The notes beneath the pieces are model-generated. The model did no database searches and was not told the origin of the DNA. It worked only from the letters and a program-made list of their open reading frames with translations. Positions 8,792 to 17,162 of a stretch of DNA of 55,343 nucleotides are shown here, piece by piece. This DNA is from Veillonella sp. VA142 (GTDB taxonomy: Bacteria; Bacillota; Negativicutes; Veillonellales; Veillonellaceae): assembly GCF_003992135.1 (NCBI RefSeq), contig NZ_RQVN01000012.1, positions 1 through 55,343 of the forward strand. The letters run 5' to 3'. Both the position numbers and the translations under genes were made by a program. Every line of letters starts with the position of its first letter. Within the stretch, counting starts at the first letter, position 1.

Positions 8792-10009
8792 ATGAAGTTA
8801 ATTGAACGAAAACAATATTTAGATTTCTTACGAAATCACCGGCAGACTGATGCAATTATTGTAGTATCTGGTATCCGTCGTTGTGGTAAGTCTACGCTAT
8901 TTCAGTTGTATAAGAATGAGTTGTTAGCCCAAGGTGTTCAGCCGGAGCAGATTGTAAGTGTTAATTTTGAAGATTTAGCATATGAACATTTGCAAGAGTA
9001 TCGGACGTTGTATCAATATATTTTAGACCGACTCATTCCCAATCAAGAGATGCATATATTTCTTGATGAAATACAGCATGTACCTAATTTTGAAAAAGTG
9101 GTGGATAGTTTGTACATTAAGGATAAGGTAAAGGTGTATATCACTGGCTCTAATGCGTATTTTATGTCTTCTGAAATGGCTACTTTATTGTCGGGGCGCT
9201 ATGTGCAATTAGATATGTTGCCACTTTCATTTAAAGAATTTTGTGAAGCCCATCAAAATGATGAGCGTCAATTATTAGAGGAATTATATCGAAAATATAT
9301 TCAATATAGCTCCTTCCCAGGCACTTTAACGTTAGGGGATAATCTGCCGATGATACTAGATTATTTACAAGGCATATTTAACACCATTGTGTTGAAAGAC
9401 ATCATTACTCGGAGTAAAATTGGAGACCCAAAGTTATTGGAAAGTGTAACTAGATATTTGTTTGCCAATATTGGTAGCTTAATTAATCCTACAAAGATTA
9501 AAAACTCGCTCATTAGTGCAGGTCGAAAAGTGGATGGGCGGACTATTGAGCGATACATATCATCGTTACAAGATGCATTGTTAATGTATCAAGTTAATAG
9601 ATATGATGTGCGAGGAAAAGAAGTATTACAACTAAATGCAAAATATTATGCAGTGGATATAGCGTTAAAACAATTCTTGTTACCTAATCGTGGTGAAGAT
9701 GTGGGTCATGTTTTGGAAAATATCGTATGTCTAGAGCTCATACGTAGAGGGTACAAGGTCTATGTAGGTCATCTACAAAAAGGAGAGATAGATTTTATTG
9801 CCCAAAAAACTGGTACTGTCGAATATTATCAAGTCAGTCAAAGTGTATTAGATCCACATACGTTAGAGAGAGAACTAAAACCATTAGAACAAATACAAGA
9901 CCATTATCCTAAGTTCCTATTAACCTTCGATGTGATTAATAAGAATGCAAGCTATAATGGGATTCAACAGAGAAATGTATTAGAATGGTTATTAGACACT
10001 CCATCGTAA
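8792..10009 (+). CDS. AAA-type ATPase with C-terminal DUF4143
   Basis: 405 aa. Residues 20-200 form an AAA_14-type ATPase with Walker A GIRRCGKST (27-35) and Walker B IFLDEIQHV. The C-terminal DUF4143 half ends in a PD-(D/E)XK-like core (GHVLENIVCLELIRRG...GEIDFIAQK). These proteins are widespread in bacteria and archaea, often in variable loci; no agreed function, nucleic-acid-linked roles have been suggested. RBS AAAGGAGGGG directly upstream. Monocistronic with its own promoter. No partner gene that would mark it as a defence operon is seen here. Confidence 0.85.
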   Translation: MKLIERKQYLDFLRNHRQTDAIIVVSGIRRCGKSTLFQLYKNELLAQGVQPEQIVSVNFEDLAYEHLQEYRTLYQYILDRLIPNQEMHIFLDEIQHVPNFEKVVDSLYIKDKVKVYITGSNAYFMSSEMATLLSGRYVQLDMLPLSFKEFCEAHQNDERQLLEELYRKYIQYSSFPGTLTLGDNLPMILDYLQGIFNTIVLKDIITRSKIGDPKLLESVTRYLFANIGSLINPTKIKNSLISAGRKVDGRTIERYISSLQDALLMYQVNRYDVRGKEVLQLNAKYYAVDIALKQFLLPNRGEDVGHVLENIVCLELIRRGYKVYVGHLQKGEIDFIAQKTGTVEYYQVSQSVLDPHTLERELKPLEQIQDHYPKFLLTFDVINKNASYNGIQQRNVLEWLLDTPS

Positions 10010-10081
10010 GATGATAAGGGTAGCTAACCGTATAGGGTGATAGCAATGCATGCAATTCTAGTGTGTAGCATAATCACTTGC

Positions 10082-10122
10082 TAGGAGATACATACTATAA
10101 TTAATAGTCGAAAAATCTCCTA
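10082..10122 (+). promoter_or_regulatory. Inverted repeat upstream of glmU
   Basis: TAGGAGAT (10082-10089) and ATCTCCTA (10115-10122), 25 nt apart, with a TATAAT between them (10096-10101). It could be a leader hairpin or operator; no consensus -35 is found at the right distance. Confidence 0.3.
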
Positions 10123-10181
10123 CAATATGGTATGCTAATTTATATATACTATTACTATGTCAACAATAAAGGTGGATGCAT

Positions 10182-11555
10182 ATGAATGAATTAGTAGGTT
10201 TGATTTTAGCGGCCGGTAAAGGGACACGCATGAAATCTAAACTTCCGAAAGTATTGCACAAGGTAGCTGGTAAAGCTATGGTAGAACGCGTGTTAGAAGC
10301 GGCTCAATCTGTAGGGGCAGAGCGTAATGTGGTCATCGTTGGTTTTGGTGGCGATGATGTGAAAGCCTATTTAGGTGACAGTGTGGAATACGTGATACAA
10401 TTAGAACAAAAAGGTACTGGTCATGCGGTACAACAAGCGGAACCTGTACTCGGCAACCATGAAGGGCTGATTTTATTGTTGTGTGGGGATACACCATTGG
10501 TAACGCAACAAACACTGGAACAATTATTGGCTCACCACAAAGAAACAGGGGCGGCAGCCACAGTATTAACGGCTTATATGGACAACCCATATGGGTACGG
10601 CCGTATCATTCGCAATGAAGCAAAGTCCGTGGAACGCATTGTGGAAGAAAAAGATGGTAAACTAGATGAATTAAAAGTGCACGAAGTGAATACGGGTATG
10701 TATATTTTTGATTCCAAAGAATTATGGCCTTGTTTAGAGCAACTTTCAGATGACAATGCACAGGGTGAATTATACATTACAGACGTAGTGAGCATCCTTG
10801 TAAAAGCAGGCAAAACAGTGAGCGCTTACATGACCATGGACAGCGATGAATCCTTAGGGGTCAATAGCCGTTTACAATTGGCACAAGCAGAATTGATTTT
10901 GCGTAACCGTACAAACATGGCATTGATGGAAACCGGAGTGACCTTGGTAGATCCACATAGTACATACATTGATCCAGAAGTGGTGATAGGACCAGATACG
11001 ATTATCTATCCTAATACAACATTAGAAGGCAACACGGTTGTAGGTACGAATAATATTTTGGGACCTAATACACGTTTATCCAATGTAACAGTAGGCGATA
11101 ATAATCACATCCATGATTCTTACGCACATGATTGTGAAATCAAGAATGATACAGTGATTGGACCGTTTGTACATTTGCGCCCAGACACAGTGCTCTTTGA
11201 TAAGGTAAAAATTGGCAACTTCGTAGAAGTGAAAAATAGCGTGGTTGGTACTGGTACAAAACTTCCGCACTTATCGTATATTGGTGATAGTGATGTAGGA
11301 TCTAAGGTGAATATCGGTTGTGGTACTATTACTGTCAACTACGATGGTAAGAAGAAACATCGTACCACAATTGAAGATGGTGTGTTTGTAGGTTGCAATT
11401 CCAACTTAGTAGCGCCGGTGACGATTGGTAGTGAAAGTTACGTAGCAGCTGGCTCTACCATAACGAAGGATGTACCAAGCCGAGCATTGGCTTTCGGACG
11501 GGCACGCCAAGTGGTAAAAGAGAACTGGGTCACAGAGGATACTTTCAAAAAATAA
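10182..11555 (+). CDS. glmU: Bifunctional UDP-GlcNAc pyrophosphorylase / GlcN-1-P acetyltransferase
   Basis: 457 aa, the usual length. The N-terminal nucleotidyltransferase has LILAAGKGTRMKSKLPKVLHK; the C-terminal half is a left-handed beta-helix of hexapeptide repeats (from about residue 250) with the acetyl-CoA active-site region (HLRPDTVLFDKVKIGNFVEVKNS, LSYIGDSDVGSKVNIGCGTI). It makes UDP-GlcNAc for peptidoglycan and lipopolysaccharide. ATG 10182 is chosen over 10176 because AAAGGTGG ends at 10175. glmU-prs-pth is a conserved Firmicute order. Confidence 0.96.
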   Translation: MNELVGLILAAGKGTRMKSKLPKVLHKVAGKAMVERVLEAAQSVGAERNVVIVGFGGDDVKAYLGDSVEYVIQLEQKGTGHAVQQAEPVLGNHEGLILLLCGDTPLVTQQTLEQLLAHHKETGAAATVLTAYMDNPYGYGRIIRNEAKSVERIVEEKDGKLDELKVHEVNTGMYIFDSKELWPCLEQLSDDNAQGELYITDVVSILVKAGKTVSAYMTMDSDESLGVNSRLQLAQAELILRNRTNMALMETGVTLVDPHSTYIDPEVVIGPDTIIYPNTTLEGNTVVGTNNILGPNTRLSNVTVGDNNHIHDSYAHDCEIKNDTVIGPFVHLRPDTVLFDKVKIGNFVEVKNSVVGTGTKLPHLSYIGDSDVGSKVNIGCGTITVNYDGKKKHRTTIEDGVFVGCNSNLVAPVTIGSESYVAAGSTITKDVPSRALAFGRARQVVKENWVTEDTFKK

Positions 11556-11669
11556 AAATGTATTGAAATTTCATAAAATTGTTTATACAAAATTGAGAAA
11601 ATGAAGTACAATATAGATAGAGCCTTTGTGCATCAAATTGTAAGTCAATTGTTTTAGAGGAGTAATGAC

Positions 11670-12623
11670 ATGGCATTAGAAGATGGTAAACGACTCAAAG
11701 TTTTTACAGGTAATGCGAATCCAGCATTAGCCAAAGAAATTTGTGATTATTTGGACCTTCCATTAGGGGAAGCATTTGTAGGTCGCTTCAACAATGGAGA
11801 AGTGCAAGTCATGATTGATGAAAGTGTACGTGGAAAAGATGTATTTATCGTGCAACCAACTAGTTATCCAGTGAATGATAATGTAGTTGAGTTGTTTATC
11901 ATGGCAGACGCGTTAAAACGTGCATCCGCTCGTCATATTACAGCCGTTGTACCATATTATGGATATGCTCGCCAAGACAGAAAAACTCGTGGCAGAGAAC
12001 CAATTACAGCAAAATTAATGGCAGACCTATTACAAACTGCTGGCGTTACTCGCCTTGTAACGGTAGATCTTCACGCAGGTCAAATTCAAGGTTTCTTTGA
12101 TGTGCCAGTAGACCATTTAATGGGGGCTTCCCTTATTGCAAACTATATCAATGAAAAGAAAATGGAAGATGTCATCGTTGTATCTCCAGACCTTGGAGGG
12201 GTAACACGTGCTCGTGATTTGGCTGACCGTATTGGTGCACCAATTGCAATCATTGAGAAAAAACGTCCTCAACCAGGCGTCGCAAAAGTAATGAATCTAA
12301 TTGGTGATGTACAAGGTAAAAATTGTATTATCATCGACGATATTGTGGATACAGCAGGATCTCTTGTAGAGGGAGCCAAAGCATTACAAGAATTTGGTGC
12401 TAAATCTGTGACAGCTTGTGTCACACATGCAGTGCTAACAGATCCAGCTTGCGAACGTATTGCAAACTCCAATATTAAAGAGTTAATTGTCACAAATACA
12501 ATTGATATTCCTGAAGAACGTCGCTTACCAAATATTACGGTATTGTCCGTAGCTCCATTATTGGGAGAGGCGATTTTGCGTATCTTTCAAGAAGAGTCTG
12601 TAAGCTCTCTATTTGATAAATAA
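11670..12623 (+). CDS. prs: Ribose-phosphate pyrophosphokinase
   Basis: 317 aa. Converts ribose 5-phosphate and ATP to PRPP for nucleotide, His and Trp synthesis. Signature YYGYARQDRK, the PRPP-synthase motif VTVDLHAGQIQGFF and the PRPP-binding loop IIIDDIVDTAGS are all present. RBS GAGGAG upstream. Its stop codon is separated by one base from the pth start, so the two are probably co-translated. Confidence 0.97.
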   Translation: MALEDGKRLKVFTGNANPALAKEICDYLDLPLGEAFVGRFNNGEVQVMIDESVRGKDVFIVQPTSYPVNDNVVELFIMADALKRASARHITAVVPYYGYARQDRKTRGREPITAKLMADLLQTAGVTRLVTVDLHAGQIQGFFDVPVDHLMGASLIANYINEKKMEDVIVVSPDLGGVTRARDLADRIGAPIAIIEKKRPQPGVAKVMNLIGDVQGKNCIIIDDIVDTAGSLVEGAKALQEFGAKSVTACVTHAVLTDPACERIANSNIKELIVTNTIDIPEERRLPNITVLSVAPLLGEAILRIFQEESVSSLFDK

Positions 12624-12624
12624 G

Positions 12625-13203
12625 ATGAAATTACTCGTTGGACTAGGAAATCCTGGTAGGGACTACGAAGGGACCCGCCATAATATCGGATTTATGGTGG
12701 TAGATGCCATTGCTGAGATGGTGACTCATACACCATGGAGAGAAGATTATAAAGCAGAAATTTGTTCTTGTACCATTGAGGGGGAAAAGGTGTTGTTGGT
12801 GAAACCACAGACCTTCATGAACCTCAGTGGTGAATCCATAGGTCCTTTGATGCGCTATTACAAGCTAACTCCAGAAGATGTGTATGTCATTTATGATGAT
12901 ATGGACCTACCGGTAGGTAAACTTAGGATTCGTCCTAATGGTAGTGCAGGCGGTCACAATGGTATAAAATCTATGATTAGCCATTTGGGGACGGATGCAT
13001 TTCCACATTTTCGATTTGGTATTGGTCGACCTTTGCCAGAGTGGACAGTGGTAGATCACGTCTTGTCACGCTTTCCAGAGGAACAACAGGACATAGTAAA
13101 AAAAGGTATTAAAGCCATGGTAAAAGCTGTTCTTGGGTGTGTAGAAGTAGGAATTGATAAAGGAATGAACTTGTATAATCCTAAAAAGGGTCGCCCTCGT
13201 TAG
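12625..13203 (+). CDS. pth: Peptidyl-tRNA hydrolase
   Basis: 192 aa. Releases peptides from peptidyl-tRNA. Contains LVGLGNPGRDYEGTRHNIG with the catalytic His (19), KPQTFMNLSG, the YDDMDLPVGKLRIRP strand and GSAGGHNGIKS. The spacing TAAGATG puts its start one base after prs; a TTG at 12613 is an alternative. No strong ribosome binding site is visible, which supports translational coupling to prs. Terminator at 13216. Confidence 0.96.
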   Translation: MKLLVGLGNPGRDYEGTRHNIGFMVVDAIAEMVTHTPWREDYKAEICSCTIEGEKVLLVKPQTFMNLSGESIGPLMRYYKLTPEDVYVIYDDMDLPVGKLRIRPNGSAGGHNGIKSMISHLGTDAFPHFRFGIGRPLPEWTVVDHVLSRFPEEQQDIVKKGIKAMVKAVLGCVEVGIDKGMNLYNPKKGRPR

Positions 13204-13215
13204 AAGGAGTAAAAG

Positions 13216-13248
13216 CCAAAATAGAGCACTTGTTCTATTTTGGTTTTT
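13216..13248 (+). terminator. Terminator of the glmU-prs-pth run
   Basis: CCAAAATAGA (13216-13225) pairs with TCTATTTTGG (13234-13243), then TTTTT. Confidence 0.8.
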
Positions 13249-13458
13249 ATTGTGCACATATCCTGTATAAGAGGGTGATTTTGATCAACCATTGAATTAC
13301 TTTTGGATTGTTGACTTAATTCAATCAAATAAATTCACTATATATGTCTTTTCATCTTGAAATTATGAAAATAAAAGTATATACTAAGTTTAGAGCAGTA
13401 TAATTAGTATTTAATGTGAATCGTCTTTATTTTTACTTATTGTGAGGGAGGCATTATC

Positions 13459-13647
13459 ATGAAAGGTAATAATTGGGGCGGCAAGCGGGCTGGTGCAGGT
13501 CGCAAAAAATCCTTATTTGAACGTAAAGGACGTACTTTCCGTTTGACTGATGCTGAATTCTTAGAAGTCAAACCATTAGTGGATGCAGTACGACGTCGTA
13601 CTGAGGAAGCTATGTTAGCTACATTAGCAACTAAAAATAAAAAATAG
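13459..13647 (+). CDS. Small basic protein with GGxRAGAGRK motif
   Basis: 62 aa, strongly basic. It begins with a Gly-rich, Arg/Lys-rich GGKRAGAGRKK stretch (8-18), then a segment (28-55) that may fold as two helices. The Gly/Arg motif is common at the N-terminus of small DNA-binding phage proteins, and this window's prophage carries one too (31139). GGGAGG lies upstream and a strong terminator follows. No known function; nucleic-acid binding is a guess. Confidence 0.65.
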   Translation: MKGNNWGGKRAGAGRKKSLFERKGRTFRLTDAEFLEVKPLVDAVRRRTEEAMLATLATKNKK

Positions 13648-13710
13648 TTGTACGTTCTTAATACTACTGAGTTTAATTAGCTAAGCGCTTTTGATTACAA
13701 GTTAGTATGG

Positions 13711-13740
13711 AAAATCGACTCCTTGTGGGGTCGATTTTTT
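13711..13740 (+). terminator. Terminator after the small basic protein
   Basis: AAAATCGACTCC (13711-13722) pairs with GGGGTCGATTTT (13727-13738, one G-U), followed by T-run. Confidence 0.8.
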
Positions 13741-13759
13741 TTGATTCTATAGAACTTAC

Positions 13760-13788
13760 TTGACAATATCGAAAATTATCGTTATAAT
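13760..13788 (+). promoter_or_regulatory. Perfect consensus sigma-A promoter
   Basis: TTGACA (13760-13765), exactly 17 bp, TATAAT (13783-13788). It is the best promoter match in the host part of the window and drives the leader and small gene at 13960. Confidence 0.8.
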
Positions 13789-13794
13789 ATTACA

Positions 13795-13959
13795 TAACAT
13801 AGCAATATAGGCTGATGCTACGTAAGACTTGTATGCGAATAGATGCTTACTGTATACGCTCTTATGACGGTCTAGTCGCTATGGTGGTTCAACCCGACCA
13901 CAGAAGGATCCAATTTTGGAAATGAATTCAAATAATTACTACACAAATGGAGGTTAGCA
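13795..13959 (+). ncRNA. Candidate structured 5' leader or small RNA
   Basis: About 165 nt between a consensus promoter and a 65-residue gene, without a protein frame of its own. Visible pairings: CATAGC (13798-13803) with GCTATG (13878-13883) closing a domain, GTAAG (13822-13826) with CTTAC (13846-13850) inside it, and a separate hairpin GTGGTT (13884-13889) / GACCAC (13896-13901). I do not recognise it as a known riboswitch, 6S RNA or tmRNA. It may be an unusually long leader with no regulatory role. Confidence 0.35.
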
Positions 13960-14157
13960 ATGAGCTTAATTAAAAGTTTATCCAACCGCTTGTCTGTGCT
14001 AGGATATAGTGGTTACGAAATTTCACAAATTATCAATAGTGCAACGGGCGGTCAAGACATTAATGCTTTGACTGGTCAAGATTTACACCATGTGGCAAAT
14101 ACAATGGAACACTACGTAAAAGCGGGTTCCCAATACGTTGCGGAATATAGTAAATAA
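13960..14157 (+). CDS. Small hypothetical protein
   Basis: 65 aa, soluble, mixed helical, no recognised domain (begins MSLIKSLSNRLSVLGYSGYE). Good ribosome binding site GGAGGT 6 nt before ATG, a consensus promoter upstream and a strong terminator downstream show it is a real, probably highly expressed, single-gene unit. Confidence 0.7.
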   Translation: MSLIKSLSNRLSVLGYSGYEISQIINSATGGQDINALTGQDLHHVANTMEHYVKAGSQYVAEYSK

Positions 14158-14163
14158 TTAGAG

Positions 14164-14207
14164 ACTGTTACAGTTTGTAAAGAATTACAAATTGTAGCAG
14201 TTTTTTT
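14164..14207 (+). terminator. Strong terminator of the small gene
   Basis: 16-bp stem with two G-U pairs (14164-14179 with 14186-14201), 6-nt loop, T7. Confidence 0.88.
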
Positions 14208-14407
14208 ATTATTTTGAACTATGATACAGTATGCCAATGAAAGGTATAAGGTATATTTACAACGATACACAGTATGAACAGAATATAGGGATATATGTTA
14301 GTCGTGATAGAATCGCTTGAATGGATGCACAGAGTAGGGTAGAATACTAGATAGAGTATAAAGCTTAATACATGTAATAATATTATAATTGAATCAATAG
14401 TAAATAT

Positions 14408-16024
14408 ATGAAACAAAATTTAAATCAAAATAGACTTCCTTTTGTGGAGTCTTTAGAAACATATAAAGAACAACATATGATTCCTTTTCATACGCCGGGA
14501 CATAAAATTGGAGTGGGAGCACCTACACTGCTTACAGAATGGATGGGTAAGGCATTATCTTATGATTTGGGGTTGATGTATGCCATTGATGATTATCATG
14601 AGCCGGAGCGTGAATTATTGGAGGCGCAGCAACTGGCAGCACAGGTCTTTGGTGCCGATCATACATGGTTTTCTATTAACGGAACATCGGGTGCGATTCA
14701 AATGATGATGATGAGTGCTGTGAAAGAAGGGGACTCTATCATCATTCCTCGAGAGGCTCATTGCTCTGTGCATAATAGTTTAGTCTTAAGTGGAGCCAAA
14801 CCAATTTATATGAGAGGGTGTTTTCATCCACGATGGGGTATCCCTGTAGGAGTGACAGCTGAAGAGGCTGTGGCTACGATGGAGGCGCATCCAGAAGCGA
14901 AGGCCATTTTACTGGTGCATCCTAACTATTATGGAATTGGTGTAGACGTAAAACGGATTGTAGAAGCAGCTCATCAAAGAAATATGCTCGTGTTAGTGGA
15001 TGAGGCTCATGGACCACATCTTGTACCATCTTTGGGGATGCCGGTGCCTGCTTTAGAAAGTGGGGCAGACTTAGTTGCTCAAAGTACGCATAAATTATTA
15101 GGTTCTTTGACACAAACCTCGATGCTTCATGGACAAGGTTCTCGTATTGATGTAGACCGTATTCAACGATTGCAACAAATCTTGATGAGTACAAGCCCAA
15201 ATTACATTTTTTTAGCATCTTTGGATATGGCGCGCCATCAATGGGCCACAGAGGGGCAATCTTTAATGGAAGATACATTGAACTTGGCTCGTACATTACG
15301 AAGCGCTCTGAATGAGATTCATGGCATTGCTTGTCCTGGTCATGAGGATATAGAAGGGGCTTTCACTTTCGATGAAACTAAGATTATTATCGATGCAAAA
15401 GATCTTGGATTAACAGCACAAGAGTTAGAGAAAGAGTTGCGACAACGTCATATTGAAGTGGAACTGATGAAAGCCTACCATGTCTTATTATTGATTACCA
15501 TAGGCGATACGGACACATCTATACAACAGGTCATAGATGCAGTGCAGAGTATCTCAGATATGTATAAACATAAGATAGAAGGTACCACAAAGGGGGACGG
15601 AACGTATGCGCAGCAGCGCAATATAGTTTCACTTGACCAAAGTAATAATGCGTCTCTTGATGCAATATATAGTACACAAAATGTGACAAAGCATAGGAGC
15701 ATAGATGGAGATGATACATATGTTACGGATGATAACGATGTAGACGCAAGTACAATGGAAATCTTGCCAACACCTATTGTGTTACTTTCACCACGGCAAG
15801 CCTTTTATGCAGAGATGGAAACAATCCTCTTAAAAGAATCCTTGGGACGAATTAGTGGGGAAACTATAACGTATTATCCACCAGGGATCCCTTGTCTAGG
15901 TGTAGGGGAGGTCATAACAGAGGAAGTATTAGCATATATAGAGCAAAAACAACGCGATGGGTATGTGCCAAATGGTGCTACGGACCGAGAACTACAGACA
16001 ATTCTCGTGTGTAAAGAGAGATAG
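14408..16024 (+). CDS. Orn/Lys/Arg decarboxylase family protein
   Basis: 538 aa, PLP fold-type I. Motifs: PFHTPGHK (26-33), SINGTSGA (89-96), DEAHGPH (198-204) and the PLP lysine in STHKLLGSLTQTS (Lys229). The C-terminal substrate domain (from about 450) has YYPPGIPCLGVGE. It likely decarboxylates arginine, lysine or ornithine to a polyamine. Between the domains, residues 390-448 form a polar, Asp/Asn/Thr-rich stretch that looks like an unstructured linker. No ribosome binding site precedes ATG 14408, and a TATAAT lies only about 20 nt upstream, so translation may be leaderless or start at Met24. Confidence 0.88.
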   Translation: MKQNLNQNRLPFVESLETYKEQHMIPFHTPGHKIGVGAPTLLTEWMGKALSYDLGLMYAIDDYHEPERELLEAQQLAAQVFGADHTWFSINGTSGAIQMMMMSAVKEGDSIIIPREAHCSVHNSLVLSGAKPIYMRGCFHPRWGIPVGVTAEEAVATMEAHPEAKAILLVHPNYYGIGVDVKRIVEAAHQRNMLVLVDEAHGPHLVPSLGMPVPALESGADLVAQSTHKLLGSLTQTSMLHGQGSRIDVDRIQRLQQILMSTSPNYIFLASLDMARHQWATEGQSLMEDTLNLARTLRSALNEIHGIACPGHEDIEGAFTFDETKIIIDAKDLGLTAQELEKELRQRHIEVELMKAYHVLLLITIGDTDTSIQQVIDAVQSISDMYKHKIEGTTKGDGTYAQQRNIVSLDQSNNASLDAIYSTQNVTKHRSIDGDDTYVTDDNDVDASTMEILPTPIVLLSPRQAFYAEMETILLKESLGRISGETITYYPPGIPCLGVGEVITEEVLAYIEQKQRDGYVPNGATDRELQTILVCKER

Positions 16025-16205
16025 AAAGAGGCATGGTGTGGATGATATAGTATGTCTAGCATAAGAAGATGAGTGTATTGTTGCAGTATCACATAGCCTA
16101 TATATAATGACTGTGTAAAGGGACTAAAAAGTATTGTGATGCTTTATATAAGGGATTGATAGAGTATACGATAAGAATTGCAATGTTATAAGGAGATAGA
16201 TGTAT

Positions 16206-16886
16206 ATGGGACAATTAATTATTATTGAAGGTGGCGACGGCAGTGGTAAGGCTACTCAGACCGCAAAACTGTTGGAACGACTACAAGCAGAAGGTTATCC
16301 AGTTCGGTCTGTTAGTTTTCCTAATTACGATAGTCCAGCAGCAGAACCAATTAAAATGTACTTGCGAGGAGACTTTGGAAAAGAGGCAAACTCCGTGAAT
16401 GCCTATGTGGCTAGCACACTATATGCCATAGACCGCTTTGCATCGTATCGCCAAGATTGGCAGGCTTTTTACGAAGAGGGAGGCATCATCATTGCTGACC
16501 GATATACTACATCTAATATGGTGCATCAAATGATAAAATATACCGATACGAAAGATCGTCAAACATTTCTACAATGGCTTGACCAGTTGGAATACGATCT
16601 ATATGGCTTGCCAAGACCTGATGCAGTGATTCTATTAGACATGCCTCTGTCTTTGTCCAAAGCGCTGTTAGCAGAACGCACAGGCAAAACCGGTGGCAAT
16701 ACGGGAGACATTCATGAACAAGATGCCACGCACTTAACGGCAGTTCATGAGGCTTATGATATGTTGGTGAGCACTTATGATTGGCATCGAGTGCACTGTG
16801 AGGATGGAGTCAATCAATTACGCACCATTGAAGACATTCATGAGGAAGTCTATCGTATTGCAAAACAGTATATATGTAAAGGCTAG
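16206..16886 (+). CDS. tmk: Thymidylate kinase
   Basis: 226 aa. Phosphorylates dTMP to dTDP. P-loop IEGGDGSGKATQ, the DRY motif (IIIADRYTTSNMVHQ) and the LID region (LAERTGKTGGNTGDIHEQD) are present; the insertions make it slightly longer than E. coli Tmk. AGGAGA at 16191-16196 fits ATG 16206 better than the in-frame ATG 16200, but either could be used. In many Firmicutes it follows an Orn/Lys/Arg decarboxylase, as here. It is the last host gene before the prophage. Confidence 0.93.
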   Translation: MGQLIIIEGGDGSGKATQTAKLLERLQAEGYPVRSVSFPNYDSPAAEPIKMYLRGDFGKEANSVNAYVASTLYAIDRFASYRQDWQAFYEEGGIIIADRYTTSNMVHQMIKYTDTKDRQTFLQWLDQLEYDLYGLPRPDAVILLDMPLSLSKALLAERTGKTGGNTGDIHEQDATHLTAVHEAYDMLVSTYDWHRVHCEDGVNQLRTIEDIHEEVYRIAKQYICKG

Positions 16887-16994
16887 TCCTTAGCTAATAA
16901 AATGTGTCGTACCTATTCATTATTGTGAATAGTATAATCATGGATAGTCTATTATGGTACGATACACGTTCAAAAAAGGATATGATAGAAACAT

Positions 16995-17036
16995 CACATG
17001 GAGTGCAAATATTTTGCCGAAACCATGTGGTGTTTC
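16995..17036 (+). terminator. Probable terminator downstream of tmk
   Basis: CACATGG (16995-17001) pairs with CCATGTG (17023-17029) with flanking ACA/TGT pairing, followed by TTTCTTCTTTT. Confidence 0.55.
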
Positions 17037-17102
17037 TTCTTTTAGCCGTGTAATTATTGTCATAACATGCTATAATAAAGGGAAATCTCATATAATAAAA
17101 GA

Positions 17103-17130
17103 AACCGCATTCTTATGCGGTTCTTTTTTT
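17103..17130 (+). terminator. Second rightward terminator at the host-prophage border
   Basis: AACCGCAT (17103-17110), loop TCTT, ATGCGGTT (17115-17122), then C and T7. It insulates the leftward integrase from host transcription. Confidence 0.85.
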
Positions 17131-17162
17131 ATTCGTCATAGAAACGTCAAAAAATAATAAAA
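17131..17162. other. Probable region of the left attachment site
   Basis: Short AT-rich gap between the last host-side terminator and the stop codon of the integrase. attL should lie in or near here, but the core cannot be recognised because attR is outside the window. No tRNA gene is present at this border. Confidence 0.35.

Noticed and set aside
8792-10009. DUF4143 ATPase as part of a defence island
   Set aside because: It stands alone between housekeeping genes with its own promoter; no effector partner.
16887-17162. tRNA or tmRNA gene as the integration target
   Set aside because: No cloverleaf or acceptor-stem pairing is visible; the hairpins are terminators.
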